A stretch of DNA of 64,000 nucleotides from Liminaster sp964567855. Lineage in GTDB: Bacteria; Bacteroidota; Bacteroidia; Bacteroidales; UBA3663. The stretch covers positions 1 through 64,000 of the forward strand of contig CAZMOE010000006.1 of assembly GCA_964567855.1 (NCBI GenBank). Direction: 5' to 3'. The notes under the pieces are model-generated. The model saw only the letters and a program-made list of their open reading frames with translations. It was not told the origin of the DNA and did not search any database. The translations under genes were made by a program, and so were the position numbers. Of this stretch, positions 34,055 to 43,265 are shown piece after piece (position 1 is the stretch's first letter; every line of letters begins with the position of its first letter).

Positions 34055-35866
34055 TCAGTCTTCCGAGAAGTGTTTAAGCACTTTCCGGTAGGAAGTAAAG
34101 ATATGATTCTTCGATAACATGCCTACATACCTCCCGTTGTCGATAATGGGCAGGCTCCAGGCATTGGTCGTGTCGAAGAGGTTCATGACCTCTGCCATGT
34201 TCATGGCCGGAGAAACTTTGGCGGGAGGTCCTATCATGATGTCGCCTACCGTCATTCTTTCGTACAGCCGTGGCTGGAACATGATATTGCGGATATCGTT
34301 AAGTGTCACGATACCCAGAAAGCGTTTGTCGGCATCGCAGACGGGGAAAGTGTTATGTTCTGCTTTGGAGACGATTTTCACCAGCTCGCCGAGCTTCATG
34401 CCGGGAGATACGACCTGATAATCTGTCTCGATAAAGGATTCCAGCTTCAAAAGGCACAGAACCGCCTTATCTTTATGATGGGTAATGAGCTCTCCTTTCA
34501 GCGCCAGACGCCGGGTATAGATGCTGTAGGGCTCGAAGATGCGTATCGTGCCGTAGCTGAGGGTAGAGGCCATGAGTAAGGGCAGGAAAAGATCGAAGCG
34601 GCCGGTCAGCTCTGCGCTGAGGAAGACTCCCATCAGCGGGGCATGCATAACTCCTGACATGACGGCTGCCATGCCCATGACGGCGAAGTTCTTTTCAGGC
34701 AGATAAAGCGTCCAGCCCAGGTAGTTGAGGTGGAATGCAAACAGGAATCCGGCCAGATTACCCAGGAAAAGACTTGGAGCAAAGGTGCCGCCGCAACCTC
34801 CGCCGCCGTTGGTCGCTGCGGTCGCAAAGGCTTTGGTTCCCATGACGAGAAGACAGAAAAGACAGAAGAGCCAGGCGTTGCTTGCCCAACTGTGGAAGGG
34901 GGAACCGGTGAGGATCTGCTGGCAATCGCCGTCGTAGATATGCTGGATGGCATCGTAGCCCTCTCCGTAAAGCGGGGGAAGGAGGAATATGAGAATACTG
35001 AGGATACAGCCGCCGATGGCAAACTTTTTCCATGGGTTATTGATCTTCCGGAAACGGTCTTCGGCCCAGAATGTACAGCGGGTAAAGAAAAGCGAGACGA
35101 AGCCGCAGGCGATCCCTAACAGGATGACGTAGGGGATGCGTTCTACGGTGAATTCTATCGTGTCGGTAAAGCTGAACATGGCTTTGGAACCCTCGAAGAT
35201 GTAGGCGACGGAGGCCGCTGTCACCGATGATATGAGCAAGGGCATGATAGAATAGGCCGTTAGATCGAGCATCAGGACTTCAACGGTGAAAAGCAGGCCG
35301 GCGATCGGGGCTTTGAAGATACCGGCAATACCGGCGGCGGCTCCGCAGCCGAGCAGAATCATCAGCGTATGCTGGTCCATGCGGAAAAGGCGGCCGAGAT
35401 TGGAACCTATGGCCGCTCCGGTGAGCACCATCGGCGCTTCGGCACCGACAGATCCGCCGAACCCGATTGTCACAGAGCTGGCGGCAACGGAACTGAAGAT
35501 ATTGTGGCGTTTGATGATGCTTTTACGTTGGGAGATGGCATAGAGGATCTTTGTCACGCCGTGTCCGATATCATCTTTGACAATGTAGCGGACGAACAGC
35601 CCGGCGATAAGGATTCCCACTACCGGATAAAGCAGGTAAAGATAGTTCGCATCGTTTCCGAAGGTCGAGGTCAGCAGATGCTGATAGGTATGGATCAGAA
35701 ATTTCAGAATGAGGGCCGCACCAGCTCCTGCCAGACCTGTCAGAAAGGCCAGAATGAGGACGAACTGCTGCTCGGTGAGGTATTTCTCCCGCTTGTCGAC
35801 CACTTTCAGCAATGCCCGGTGGTAATGTTTATATAGTGTTTTGACGTATTTCATCGCATCTTGCAA
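34055..35866 (-). CDS. ClC-family chloride channel/transporter with CBS pair
   Basis: 603 residues. Ten or more membrane helices with the ClC selectivity-filter motifs: GFGGSVGAEAP (gating Glu143) and GGGCGGTFAPSLFLG in the second half. The C-terminal cytosolic region (about 470-600) is a CBS-domain pair (TFPVCDADKRFLGIVTLNDIR; AWSLPIIDNGRYVGMLSKN), expected to sense adenine nucleotides. The presence of the gating Glu suggests a Cl-/H+ exchanger. It starts 60 nt after the sugar transferase stop. The in-frame ATG at residue 5 is an alternative start. Confidence 0.92.
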   Translation of the reverse strand: MQDAMKYVKTLYKHYHRALLKVVDKREKYLTEQQFVLILAFLTGLAGAGAALILKFLIHTYQHLLTSTFGNDANYLYLLYPVVGILIAGLFVRYIVKDDIGHGVTKILYAISQRKSIIKRHNIFSSVAASSVTIGFGGSVGAEAPMVLTGAAIGSNLGRLFRMDQHTLMILLGCGAAAGIAGIFKAPIAGLLFTVEVLMLDLTAYSIMPLLISSVTAASVAYIFEGSKAMFSFTDTIEFTVERIPYVILLGIACGFVSLFFTRCTFWAEDRFRKINNPWKKFAIGGCILSILIFLLPPLYGEGYDAIQHIYDGDCQQILTGSPFHSWASNAWLFCLFCLLVMGTKAFATAATNGGGGCGGTFAPSLFLGNLAGFLFAFHLNYLGWTLYLPEKNFAVMGMAAVMSGVMHAPLMGVFLSAELTGRFDLFLPLLMASTLSYGTIRIFEPYSIYTRRLALKGELITHHKDKAVLCLLKLESFIETDYQVVSPGMKLGELVKIVSKAEHNTFPVCDADKRFLGIVTLNDIRNIMFQPRLYERMTVGDIMIGPPAKVSPAMNMAEVMNLFDTTNAWSLPIIDNGRYVGMLSKNHIFTSYRKVLKHFSED

Positions 35867-35926
35867 AAGATTGTGAGAGCTTTCCCTCTGATTGTGTCTA
35901 TTTTGTCTTTCATATCCGGTTTCAGG

Positions 35927-37381
35927 TCATATCCCTTTGCCGGTGAGAACCGTCTTTATCGTATAACCGACAATCTTGAGGTCCACCATGGCCGAATAGT
36001 TGTCGATATACATAAGGTCGTAACGCATTCGTTCCACCATCTGGAAGACATCGCTTGCGTAGCCGTATTTTACCATTCCCCACGAGGTAATGCCCGGCCG
36101 CAGTTGTAGAAGCCGGCTGTAATAGGGTGCGATTTCCATAATTTGCCGGATATAGTGCTCTCTTTCCGGTCGTGGTCCTACCAGACTCATTTCGCCTTTC
36201 AGCACATTCCAGAACTGCGGCAGCTCATCGAGCCGGTATTTGCGTAACGTGTGACCGATGGAGGTGATCCGCGAATCGTCGGTCGAGGCCAATTGAGGTC
36301 CTGCCGCTTCGGCGTCGCGCCTCATCGATCGGAATTTATACATTCTGAATTTCTTCCCGAGGCGGCCCATCCGCTCCTGACTGTAGAATACCGGCCCCGG
36401 GGAATTAAGCGGTATGAGGATACTGAGGAAGAGCATCAGGGGCGACAGCAGGGTCAGCGCTATGATGGAAACCGCGATGTCGGCCGCCCGTTTCAGATTC
36501 CGCTGGAATGGAGTGAGGTAAACGCTGCCGAATTCCTGCATCGGTATTGTGGTCAGCGAATTCGTGCGTACTTGGCCCGTCAAAATATCCTCGGCGTCGG
36601 CTTTGAGCCGTATGGGACAGTCGTAGGGCAGGAGATCGAACACCTGGCGGTAAATGATGCGGGGTTCTCGCAGATCGGGGGCGAGCAAAAAGGCCTCGAT
36701 GTCATATTTCCTGACGATGGCGTCGATATCCCCGAAATTTCCGAGATTCGGCACCGGAAGGTTTTTAGTGCTTTTTTCGTGTCCGGTACTTACGTTGCCG
36801 ATGATGATATATCCGTTTTGCCGGCGTTGGGCTTCCAACTCTTTCAACAGGGCCGCCGCCGCCTTGCCGTTGCCTATCAGCAAGGTGCGCAGGCCCAACG
36901 TTCCGCGGCGGATCTTGTCATTGGCCTGGTGGGTGATAAAATATCGCCCCAGGAAGACCGGAAAGAAGATGCAGCAGAACATGGTGAGCAGGATCTGCAG
37001 ATAAGTGCGTGGACTGACCTTGACAATTTTCATCAGCCCCATCAGTTGGTCGTCGATGAGGGGGACGTCGTCGATGACGATACTGAAGAAAAACAGCAGC
37101 GAGCCCAGCAGGGCGGAAACGGCTGTGGTCTGAAGTTCTTCCAGGTGAGATTTGAAATAGGGTTGCTGGTAGTATCCCGAAAAGGCAAAAATACAGAACC
37201 AGACTACCGGCGAGAGTATGAGATTCTGTACCACGCGCCCGTAGGTCATGAACGCCTCCAGTGACGGGTGGGTAAGATATCCCGTCACGTCGTACCGGTA
37301 GACGTAAAATACCGTCCATCCCAGGGCGACGGCTATCAGGTCGCTGATGATGTATTTGAGGCGCTGTCGGGAACGTTTCAA
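35927..37381 (-). CDS. Polyprenyl-phosphate sugar-1-phosphate transferase (WbaP/WcaJ type)
   Basis: 484 residues. Four N-terminal helices (to about 165), a central nucleotide-binding-like CoA-binding_3 domain (GLRTLLIGNGKAAAALLKEL), one more helix (about 310-335) and the catalytic bacterial-sugar-transferase domain with RMYKFRSMRRDAE, KYRLDELPQFWNVLKGEMSLVGPRPE and RPGITSW. It starts surface polysaccharide units by moving a sugar-phosphate onto undecaprenyl phosphate. In Porphyromonas the WbaP homologue initiates A-LPS synthesis, to which T9SS cargo is attached; a similar link here is inference, supported only by the presence of T9SS genes in the window. 24 nt after tsaC. Confidence 0.93.
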   Translation of the reverse strand: MKRSRQRLKYIISDLIAVALGWTVFYVYRYDVTGYLTHPSLEAFMTYGRVVQNLILSPVVWFCIFAFSGYYQQPYFKSHLEELQTTAVSALLGSLLFFFSIVIDDVPLIDDQLMGLMKIVKVSPRTYLQILLTMFCCIFFPVFLGRYFITHQANDKIRRGTLGLRTLLIGNGKAAAALLKELEAQRRQNGYIIIGNVSTGHEKSTKNLPVPNLGNFGDIDAIVRKYDIEAFLLAPDLREPRIIYRQVFDLLPYDCPIRLKADAEDILTGQVRTNSLTTIPMQEFGSVYLTPFQRNLKRAADIAVSIIALTLLSPLMLFLSILIPLNSPGPVFYSQERMGRLGKKFRMYKFRSMRRDAEAAGPQLASTDDSRITSIGHTLRKYRLDELPQFWNVLKGEMSLVGPRPEREHYIRQIMEIAPYYSRLLQLRPGITSWGMVKYGYASDVFQMVERMRYDLMYIDNYSAMVDLKIVGYTIKTVLTGKGI

Positions 37382-37405
37382 GGCAAATGATCGGATTTAG
37401 TTTCG

Positions 37406-37966
37406 TTATCGGATGACCTGCACCAGGCCGCCATCTCCCAGTTTGATAATACCGGACGGTGCTGGCAGCGAAGTTTCATCCTGGCGGAGCGGAATAATAT
37501 GGTCCACTGCTGTTTTTACCTCTTCGCTGATTTCGGCGAAGGTCCGGGCTGTCGGTTCTCCGCTGATATTGGCGGACGTGGAGACGATCGGTCGACGGAA
37601 TGCCGCACAGAGGCGGCGGGAAACCTCTTCGCCGGTGATGCGAATCCCCACCGAACCGTCGTCGGCCATCAGCTCGGGAGCCAGATGTCGGGCGCGGGGC
37701 AGGATGAGGGTCAGCGGTTTGTCGGCTACCTCCCAGAGATCCCACGCGATATCCGGTATGCGGTCGAAGTAATAGTCTACGCGGCCGACGGCATCGGTCA
37801 GGACAAGCATGGCTTTGGCATCGGAACGCCGTTTGATTTCATATATGCGGCGTACGGCCTTGCTGTTGGTGGCGTCGCATCCTAATCCCCAGACCGTATC
37901 GGTCGGGTAAAGGATTACGCCCCCGCGTTCGAGGACCTCGCATGCCTGACGGATAATCTCTTTCAT
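37406..37966 (-). CDS. tsaC: L-threonylcarbamoyladenylate synthase (Sua5/YrdC family)
   Basis: 186 residues, the short form of the family. Makes threonylcarbamoyl-AMP for tRNA t6A modification at ANN-decoding tRNAs. Key patterns are GGVILYPTDTVWGLGCDA near the start, KRRSDAKAM, and STSANISGEPTARTF, which lines the nucleotide/threonine pocket. The C-terminal Sua5 domain is absent. First gene of the series tsaC, sugar transferase, ClC, fmt. A short YciO/YrdC paralogue of unclear activity is the alternative. Confidence 0.88.
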   Translation of the reverse strand: MKEIIRQACEVLERGGVILYPTDTVWGLGCDATNSKAVRRIYEIKRRSDAKAMLVLTDAVGRVDYYFDRIPDIAWDLWEVADKPLTLILPRARHLAPELMADDGSVGIRITGEEVSRRLCAAFRRPIVSTSANISGEPTARTFAEISEEVKTAVDHIIPLRQDETSLPAPSGIIKLGDGGLVQVIR

Positions 37967-38061
37967 AGCTGTCTGATGTTGTCTTGTTTCTCCATTGCGT
38001 GACCGGCGGCCGAGAGGCTGTTTGCCCGCTTCCGTCTGGTGGTGCTTCGGATTGGAGATAG

Positions 38062-38069
38062 CAAAGGTA
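38062..38069 (-). promoter_or_regulatory. -7 box upstream of tsaC
   Basis: Minus-strand TACCTTTG, a perfect TAnnTTTG match, 95 nt upstream of the tsaC start. No clear -33 element at about 20 nt. Confidence 0.45.
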
Positions 38070-38362
38070 AAGAATATTTCTTTATGATGGTTGCCGATAC
38101 CCTATTTTTCATGATATTCTGTGCTGAAATGGCTGGTCAGACCGTCTGAGGTGTTCAAAAATGCGCTGCGGGTGTCGCTCATTGGCGGAGAGATGCTTCA
38201 TTTTTATCCGGAATGGGCAGACAGAGTGTGAGTGCCCGTTCCTGCGTGGCATCGGCTTGCAGATTGCTGCTTGGAGCCTTTCGCCGCTTTTCCGGAAGCA
38301 TCACGCAGGCCGTGTGAGCCTCTTTTCAGCGTACGGCAGGCACCAGGTATGGGCAAAATGAC

Positions 38363-38370
38363 TATCTTTG
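38363..38370 (+). promoter_or_regulatory. -7 box upstream of the phosphodiesterase gene
   Basis: TATCTTTG, a perfect -7 match, 58 nt upstream of the ATG at 38429. A -33 TTTG is not evident. Confidence 0.5.
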
Positions 38371-38428
38371 CAGCTGCCGAGGCAGCAAAAAGGCTGTCGG
38401 AGCGATATGAAAAAATAATTTTTGGTCT

Positions 38429-38917
38429 ATGAAACGTATAGGACTCCTTTCCGATACCCATGGCTTTTGGGATGATCGTTATCTTACTTATTTCAGGGAT
38501 TGTGACGAAATCTGGCATGCCGGTGATATCCTCACCCTCGATGTCGCCGACCGCTTCGAGGCCTTCAAACCCATTCGCTTTGTTTACGGCAATGCCGACG
38601 GGCAGGAGTTGCGCCGTCGCTATCCGAAAGATTGGAAGTTTACGCTGGAGGGCGTTTCCGTCTGGCTCACGCATATCGGCGGCTATCCCGGCCATTATCC
38701 GCGCGACATTTATTGGAGTCTCAGAATGAATCCGCCCCAGATGTTCGTTTGCGGGCATAGCCATATTCTCAAAGTCATGTACGACCACGATCTGCACACA
38801 CTGGTCGTCAATCCCGGGGCTGCCGGCAGATACGGCCAGCAGGCGGTCAGGACGCTGATGCGTTTTACCCTCGATGCCGGCCGGATCAGCGATATGGAGG
38901 TGATCGAGTTGAAATGA
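38429..38917 (+). CDS. YfcE/MJ0936-type metallophosphoesterase
   Basis: 162 residues, calcineurin-like fold. Metal ligands are easily seen: Asp9 and His11 (SDTHG), Asp33 (HAGD), Asn55 (YGNAD), His82 (LTHIGG), His110 and His112 (CGHSH). It hydrolyses phosphodiesters in the cytosol; E. coli YfcE acts on model substrates and its physiological target is unknown. Its own promoter box is upstream. A 253-codon frame on the opposite strand covers it but lacks any family features. Confidence 0.9.
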   Translation: MKRIGLLSDTHGFWDDRYLTYFRDCDEIWHAGDILTLDVADRFEAFKPIRFVYGNADGQELRRRYPKDWKFTLEGVSVWLTHIGGYPGHYPRDIYWSLRMNPPQMFVCGHSHILKVMYDHDLHTLVVNPGAAGRYGQQAVRTLMRFTLDAGRISDMEVIELK

Positions 38918-39024
38918 CGGGAAAAGAACGGGCTTTTGCTTGTTTGAGAATGAATTTTTCGGCATTTTGTCGGTAAAGTATAAATATTAAGTAACAAAAA
39001 TACTCAAAAAACTTGAAAAGTGAC

Positions 39025-39032
39025 TATCTTTG
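39025..39032 (+). promoter_or_regulatory. -7 box upstream of the peptide transporter
   Basis: TATCTTTG, 77 nt upstream of the ATG at 39110. AT-rich sequence precedes it; no good TTTG at 20 nt. Confidence 0.5.
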
Positions 39033-39109
39033 CCGCCGGCGTTGTGTAACGTTGTGATATTATGGTGCAAATTATCAGTTAAAAATATAAAATCAAAAAA
39101 CATCGCGTT

Positions 39110-40720
39110 ATGGGAAGTTCTAAAGGACATCCGAAAGGTCTTTACCTTTTGTTCGTGACCGAAATGGCCGAACGATTCAGTTATTATGGAATGCGCGCCT
39201 TGTTCGTGCTTTATCTTGTTGCAGCCTTTTTCGATGGAGGAATGGCCTCGCAGATTTACGGATCCTACACCGGTCTCGTTTATCTGACCCCGTTGCTCGG
39301 CGGATACATTGCCGACCGTTATTGGGGTAATCGCCGTTCCATTATTGCCGGAGGTCTGATGATGGCCGTGGGTCAGTTCCTGATGTTTGCCAGCGCATGT
39401 TTTGTGAAACAGTCTATTTTTGCGGATGGCGGCGCCATTGACGCATCTGTCGATAATTCGTTTGCCACCATCCTGATGTTCTGCGGTTTGGCCGCTCTGA
39501 TTTTCGGTAACGGATTCTTCAAACCGAACATTTCCACTATGGTAGGCGACCTGTATGAGGCTACCGATCATCGTAAGGATGCCGCCTATACCATTTTCTA
39601 CATGGGTATCAACGTCGGCGCTTTTATCGCTCCGTTCGTTTGCGGTACGTTGGGCGAAGGTTCCTGGAACAATTTGGCTCCGTTCAAATGGGGCTTTTTC
39701 TGCGCCGGTATCGCCATGTTGGTATCTGTTGCCGTTTTCGTTGCCCTTAAGAACAAATACCTGGTGACTCCCGAAGGCCTGCAGATCGGTCTTGTACCTT
39801 CTAAATCGGAGCTCGTTAAGGAGAAAGCCGAGGCTGCCGCTCATGCCAATCACACAGAAAATGCCCCGGCAGTGAAAAACTCGCCGCTGCGTCTGTGGGG
39901 ATGCCTCTTGGGAGCCGTTGCCCTATTCTTTTTGTTCTCAATGAATGTGGAGTCGTTCAATGATTATATTTCGGCAGCCATTTATGCTATTTCGTTAGCG
40001 CTTCCCGTATTCATTATTACGGATCGCGGATTGAGTGGAATCGAAAAATGCCGGATCGGGGTTATCTATATTATCGCAGTATTCGTTATCTTCTTCTGGT
40101 CGGCCTTTGAACAGGCCGGGTCTTCTCTGACCATTTTCGCGCAGAACCAGGTAGATCGTCAGATCGGTGATTTCGAGTTTAAGACCACTTGGTTCCAGTC
40201 TGTTAATCCTATCGTGGTGGTAGTTTTTGCCCCGATTATGGCAATGTTGTGGGAGTTCCTGGGCAAACGTCGTCTGGAACCTGCATCTCCGGTCAAGCAG
40301 GCCATCGGTCTTACACTCCTTTCCATCGGCTATTGGGTCATTGCTTTTGCAACGAAGGGTATTGAACCGGGTGTTAAGGTTTCCATGTTCTGGCTTTTTG
40401 CCCTTTACTTCATTCATACGCTGGGAGAATTGAGCCTTTCACCAATCGGTCTTTCTATGGTTAATAAATTGTCTCCCGCCCGCTTGGCCTCGCTTTTGAT
40501 GGGTGTTTGGTTCATGAGTAATGCTGCTTCCAATATTCTTGCAGGCGAGCTGGCCACGCTTCTTCCTTCCGGCAACGGTGAGGTGAAAAGTTTCATGGGC
40601 TTTGAGATTGCCACACTTGACCAGTTCTTTATGCTTTTCGCCGTCATGTCTGGGGTAGCGGCTATTCTTCTTTTCTGCCTCTGCCCGTTGCTTAAGAAGA
40701 TGATGAAAGGTATTGATTGA
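39110..40720 (+). CDS. POT/PTR-family proton-coupled oligopeptide transporter
   Basis: 536 residues and about 14 hydrophobic helices. The first helix carries the diagnostic ExxERFxYYG motif at 18-27 (EMAERFSYYG), and the PTR2 signature FYMGINVGAFIAPFVCGTLG follows near 160. In POT transporters the two Glu and the Arg couple protons to di/tripeptide uptake. Peptide uptake fits an amino-acid-fermenting Bacteroidales member. The gene has its own promoter box; hpt follows 109 nt later and may be read through. Confidence 0.95.
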   Translation: MGSSKGHPKGLYLLFVTEMAERFSYYGMRALFVLYLVAAFFDGGMASQIYGSYTGLVYLTPLLGGYIADRYWGNRRSIIAGGLMMAVGQFLMFASACFVKQSIFADGGAIDASVDNSFATILMFCGLAALIFGNGFFKPNISTMVGDLYEATDHRKDAAYTIFYMGINVGAFIAPFVCGTLGEGSWNNLAPFKWGFFCAGIAMLVSVAVFVALKNKYLVTPEGLQIGLVPSKSELVKEKAEAAAHANHTENAPAVKNSPLRLWGCLLGAVALFFLFSMNVESFNDYISAAIYAISLALPVFIITDRGLSGIEKCRIGVIYIIAVFVIFFWSAFEQAGSSLTIFAQNQVDRQIGDFEFKTTWFQSVNPIVVVVFAPIMAMLWEFLGKRRLEPASPVKQAIGLTLLSIGYWVIAFATKGIEPGVKVSMFWLFALYFIHTLGELSLSPIGLSMVNKLSPARLASLLMGVWFMSNAASNILAGELATLLPSGNGEVKSFMGFEIATLDQFFMLFAVMSGVAAILLFCLCPLLKKMMKGID

Positions 40721-40829
40721 TTCGATATAAATTTGAGAAAAGGGAATAACGGCCGGATCTCTTCCTGCGGAAAATCATGAGCCGGAATCATCCTGCTGGA
40801 TTCCCGGATTTTAAATTCGGATAGTCGTC

Positions 40830-41369
40830 ATGAAAACAGTTCAGATCAAAGATAAAGAATTTCGTATATATCTTACTGCAGACCAGATCGATGTCGCTGT
40901 TGGAAAGGTTGCCGCTCGCATTAATGCGGATCTGGCCGGAAAGAATCCTATTTTTGTATGCGTGTTGAACGGCGCATTTGTATATGCGGCCGATCTTTAC
41001 CGCAAGATCACGATCCCGTCGCAGATTACCTTCATGAGAATGAAATCTTATTCGGGCATGCAAAGCAGCGGGACGGTAAAAACGATTGCCAGCCTTCACG
41101 AGTCTATGGTGGACCGCACCGTGGTCGTTGTTGAGGATATCGTCGACACGGGATACACCATGCAGCGTATGATTGCCCAGCTCCGTGATCTGGGAGCCAA
41201 AGAAGTCTATGTTACGACACTGCTACGCAAACCGGATGCTTGTAAAGTGCCCGATTTGAAGATTGACTACGCGGCGCTTGAGATTCCCAATGATTTCATT
41301 GTCGGTTACGGTCTCGATTATGATGAGGAAGGCCGCAATCTTCCTGATATATATGTTGTAAATGACTGA
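40830..41369 (+). CDS. hpt: Hypoxanthine phosphoribosyltransferase
   Basis: 179 residues, usual length. Salvages hypoxanthine and guanine with PRPP to IMP/GMP. The PRPP-binding motif VVVVEDIVDTGYTM is at 98-111 with the acidic pair Glu102-Asp103. The flexible-loop SYSG (73-76) and the DLKIDYAALEIPNDFIVGYG base-binding segment are present. It opens the conserved hpt-adk-obg cluster. Confidence 0.95.
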   Translation: MKTVQIKDKEFRIYLTADQIDVAVGKVAARINADLAGKNPIFVCVLNGAFVYAADLYRKITIPSQITFMRMKSYSGMQSSGTVKTIASLHESMVDRTVVVVEDIVDTGYTMQRMIAQLRDLGAKEVYVTTLLRKPDACKVPDLKIDYAALEIPNDFIVGYGLDYDEEGRNLPDIYVVND

Positions 41370-41450
41370 ATCGAGGGTATAAGAGATGGCAGGGGCAAGC
41401 CTGCTGTTTCTTTCCTTTTATTTTAAAATTGTATATTTAAGAAAGGTGTT

Positions 41451-42026
41451 ATGTTGAACATTGTTATTTTTGGTGCGCCCGGTTCCGGAAAAGGGACTCA
41501 GAGCGATTTGATGATTAAAGAATACGGTTTGGAACATATTTCTACCGGAGATGTGCTTCGCGCCGAAATTAAAAATGAAACAGAACTTGGTAAAATAGCT
41601 GCCTCTTACATGGATAACGGCAAATTGGTGCCGGATTCCCTGATCATTGATATCCTGGCAGGTGTTCTTGATAGCAAAGGCGGTGATATCAATGGCGTGA
41701 TCTTCGACGGCTTCCCGAGAACGATTGCCCAGGCCGAGGCTTTGAATAAAATGCTTGAAGGCCGAGGCGAAAGTGTTTCTGCTGTGATCGGTCTTGAAGT
41801 GGAAGACGATGAACTGGTTAGCCGTATCATTGCCCGTGGCAAAACTTCCGGCCGCAGCGATGATAATGAGGAGACCGCCCGTAAACGTTTGGAGACCTAT
41901 TATTCGCAGACCCTTCCGCTGAAAGACTTTTATATCGGCGAGAATAAATATGTGGCTATTCAGGGACAGGGAAGCGTTGAGGAAATTTTTGCCGATATCA
42001 AACGAACTATTGATGCTTTAATCTAA
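41451..42026 (+). CDS. adk: Adenylate kinase, short form
   Basis: 191 residues. P-loop GAPGSGKGT at 8-16, the AMP-binding STGDVLRAEI and the segment GFPRTIAQAE. The LID region (about 125-140, IIARGKTSGRSDDNEE) is short and has no zinc-type Cys, so this is the short-lid form common in Bacteroidota. Balances ATP+AMP with 2 ADP. The stop is 12 nt before the obg start. Confidence 0.97.
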   Translation: MLNIVIFGAPGSGKGTQSDLMIKEYGLEHISTGDVLRAEIKNETELGKIAASYMDNGKLVPDSLIIDILAGVLDSKGGDINGVIFDGFPRTIAQAEALNKMLEGRGESVSAVIGLEVEDDELVSRIIARGKTSGRSDDNEETARKRLETYYSQTLPLKDFYIGENKYVAIQGQGSVEEIFADIKRTIDALI

Positions 42027-42038
42027 AAATATTATAAC

Positions 42039-43196
42039 GTGGCAGAATCAAATTTCGTCGATTATGTCAAAATCTATTGCCGTTCCGGCAAAGGCGGTGC
42101 AGGGTGTTCTCACCTGCACCGTGCCAAGTATATCCCTAAAGGTGGCCCGGATGGCGGCGACGGAGGTGATGGCGGTGATGTTATTTTGCACGGTAATCGT
42201 AATTATTGGACCCTTTTACATTTGCGTTATCAGCGCCATGTTTTTGCCAGTGACGGCAAGCGTGGTGGCGAGAACAAGAGTTTTGGCAAGGCCGGAGAGG
42301 ATGTCGTTATCGAAGTCCCTTGCGGTACGGTGGCCTATGATGCGGAAACCGGCGAATACTTGGCCGAAATTACGGATGACGGGCAGAGTTTGGTTCTTCT
42401 CAAAGGCGGCCGGGGCGGTTTGGGTAACTGGCATTTCCGTACGGCCACCAATCAGGCACCACGTTATGCGCAACCGGGCGAACCGGCTCAGGAGAGGACC
42501 ATCATTCTGGAGCTGAAGCTGTTGGCGGATGTCGGTCTGGTGGGTTTCCCGAACGCAGGGAAATCTACTTTGCTGTCGAGCATTTCGGCGGCGAAGCCAA
42601 AGATAGCCGACTATCCGTTTACAACGTTGGTGCCCAACTTGGGGATTGTTCCTTACCGCGATAACCGCTCTTTTGTGATGGCGGACATTCCCGGTATCAT
42701 CGAGGGAGCCAGTCAGGGTAAAGGAATCGGACTTCGTTTTCTGCGGCATATAGAGCGTAACTCGTTGCTGCTTTTCATGATTCCTGCCGATTCGGATAAT
42801 ATCGCCAAGGATTATGATATTTTGTTGAACGAACTGCGTACTTATAATCCGGAGATGCTTGACAAACAGAGGTTACTGGCTGTTACCAAATGCGATATGC
42901 TGGATGACGAGCTGATAGATCAGATGCGGGCCGAATTGCCGGATGATGTACCAGCCCTTTTTATTTCATCGGTGACAGGGCTGGGGCTTGAAGAACTGAA
43001 AGATATGCTGTGGCAGATGTTGAACGACGAAGCCAACAAGATTCAGACCTTTACACACCGTAATCTTGATATTTCCCAGCCAATGGAGGATGATTACGAC
43101 GAGAACGATCCTTTCGGACATGACAATTACATGATCGACGGTATTTCGCCTGCCGATTTGGAATTGGATTGGGACGATGATTTGCCGGGCAAGTGA
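42039..43196 (+). CDS. obg: GTPase Obg/CgtA
   Basis: 385 residues; the start is a GTG codon at 42039, fixed by the family N-terminus FVDYVKIYCRSGKGGAGC. The glycine-rich Obg domain (to about 158; GGPDGGDGGDGGDV) is followed by the GTPase domain with G1 GFPNAGKST (169-177), G3 DIPG (216-219) and G4 TKCD. The C-terminus is short and acidic (DENDPFGHD). Acts in late 50S ribosome assembly and stress control. Tightly linked to adk (12 nt) and followed by an intrinsic terminator. Confidence 0.96.
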   Translation: MAESNFVDYVKIYCRSGKGGAGCSHLHRAKYIPKGGPDGGDGGDGGDVILHGNRNYWTLLHLRYQRHVFASDGKRGGENKSFGKAGEDVVIEVPCGTVAYDAETGEYLAEITDDGQSLVLLKGGRGGLGNWHFRTATNQAPRYAQPGEPAQERTIILELKLLADVGLVGFPNAGKSTLLSSISAAKPKIADYPFTTLVPNLGIVPYRDNRSFVMADIPGIIEGASQGKGIGLRFLRHIERNSLLLFMIPADSDNIAKDYDILLNELRTYNPEMLDKQRLLAVTKCDMLDDELIDQMRAELPDDVPALFISSVTGLGLEELKDMLWQMLNDEANKIQTFTHRNLDISQPMEDDYDENDPFGHDNYMIDGISPADLELDWDDDLPGK

Positions 43197-43217
43197 TTAT
43201 TTTTACAATCTTATAAT

Positions 43218-43246
43218 AAAGAGAGGATTTTCATTCTCTCTTTTTT
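43218..43246 (+). terminator. Terminator of hpt-adk-obg
   Basis: 8-bp stem (43218-43225 with 43236-43243) followed by TTT, 22 nt past the obg stop and ending just before pgeF. Confidence 0.75.
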
Positions 43247-43265
43247 CGTCATTACAAGCAAAAAT

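Larger units (their letters stand above)
37967..38428. other. 462-nt divergent intergenic region
   Basis: Between tsaC (minus) and the phosphodiesterase (plus). It carries one minus-strand and one plus-strand -7 box, annotated separately. The middle (about 38110-38340) is GC-rich and has small open frames on both strands with no recognisable domain. I see no gene. Confidence 0.5.

Noticed and set aside
38204..38965. 253-codon minus-strand frame
   Set aside because: It covers the metallophosphoesterase, which has all metal ligands; the antisense product shows no known domain.
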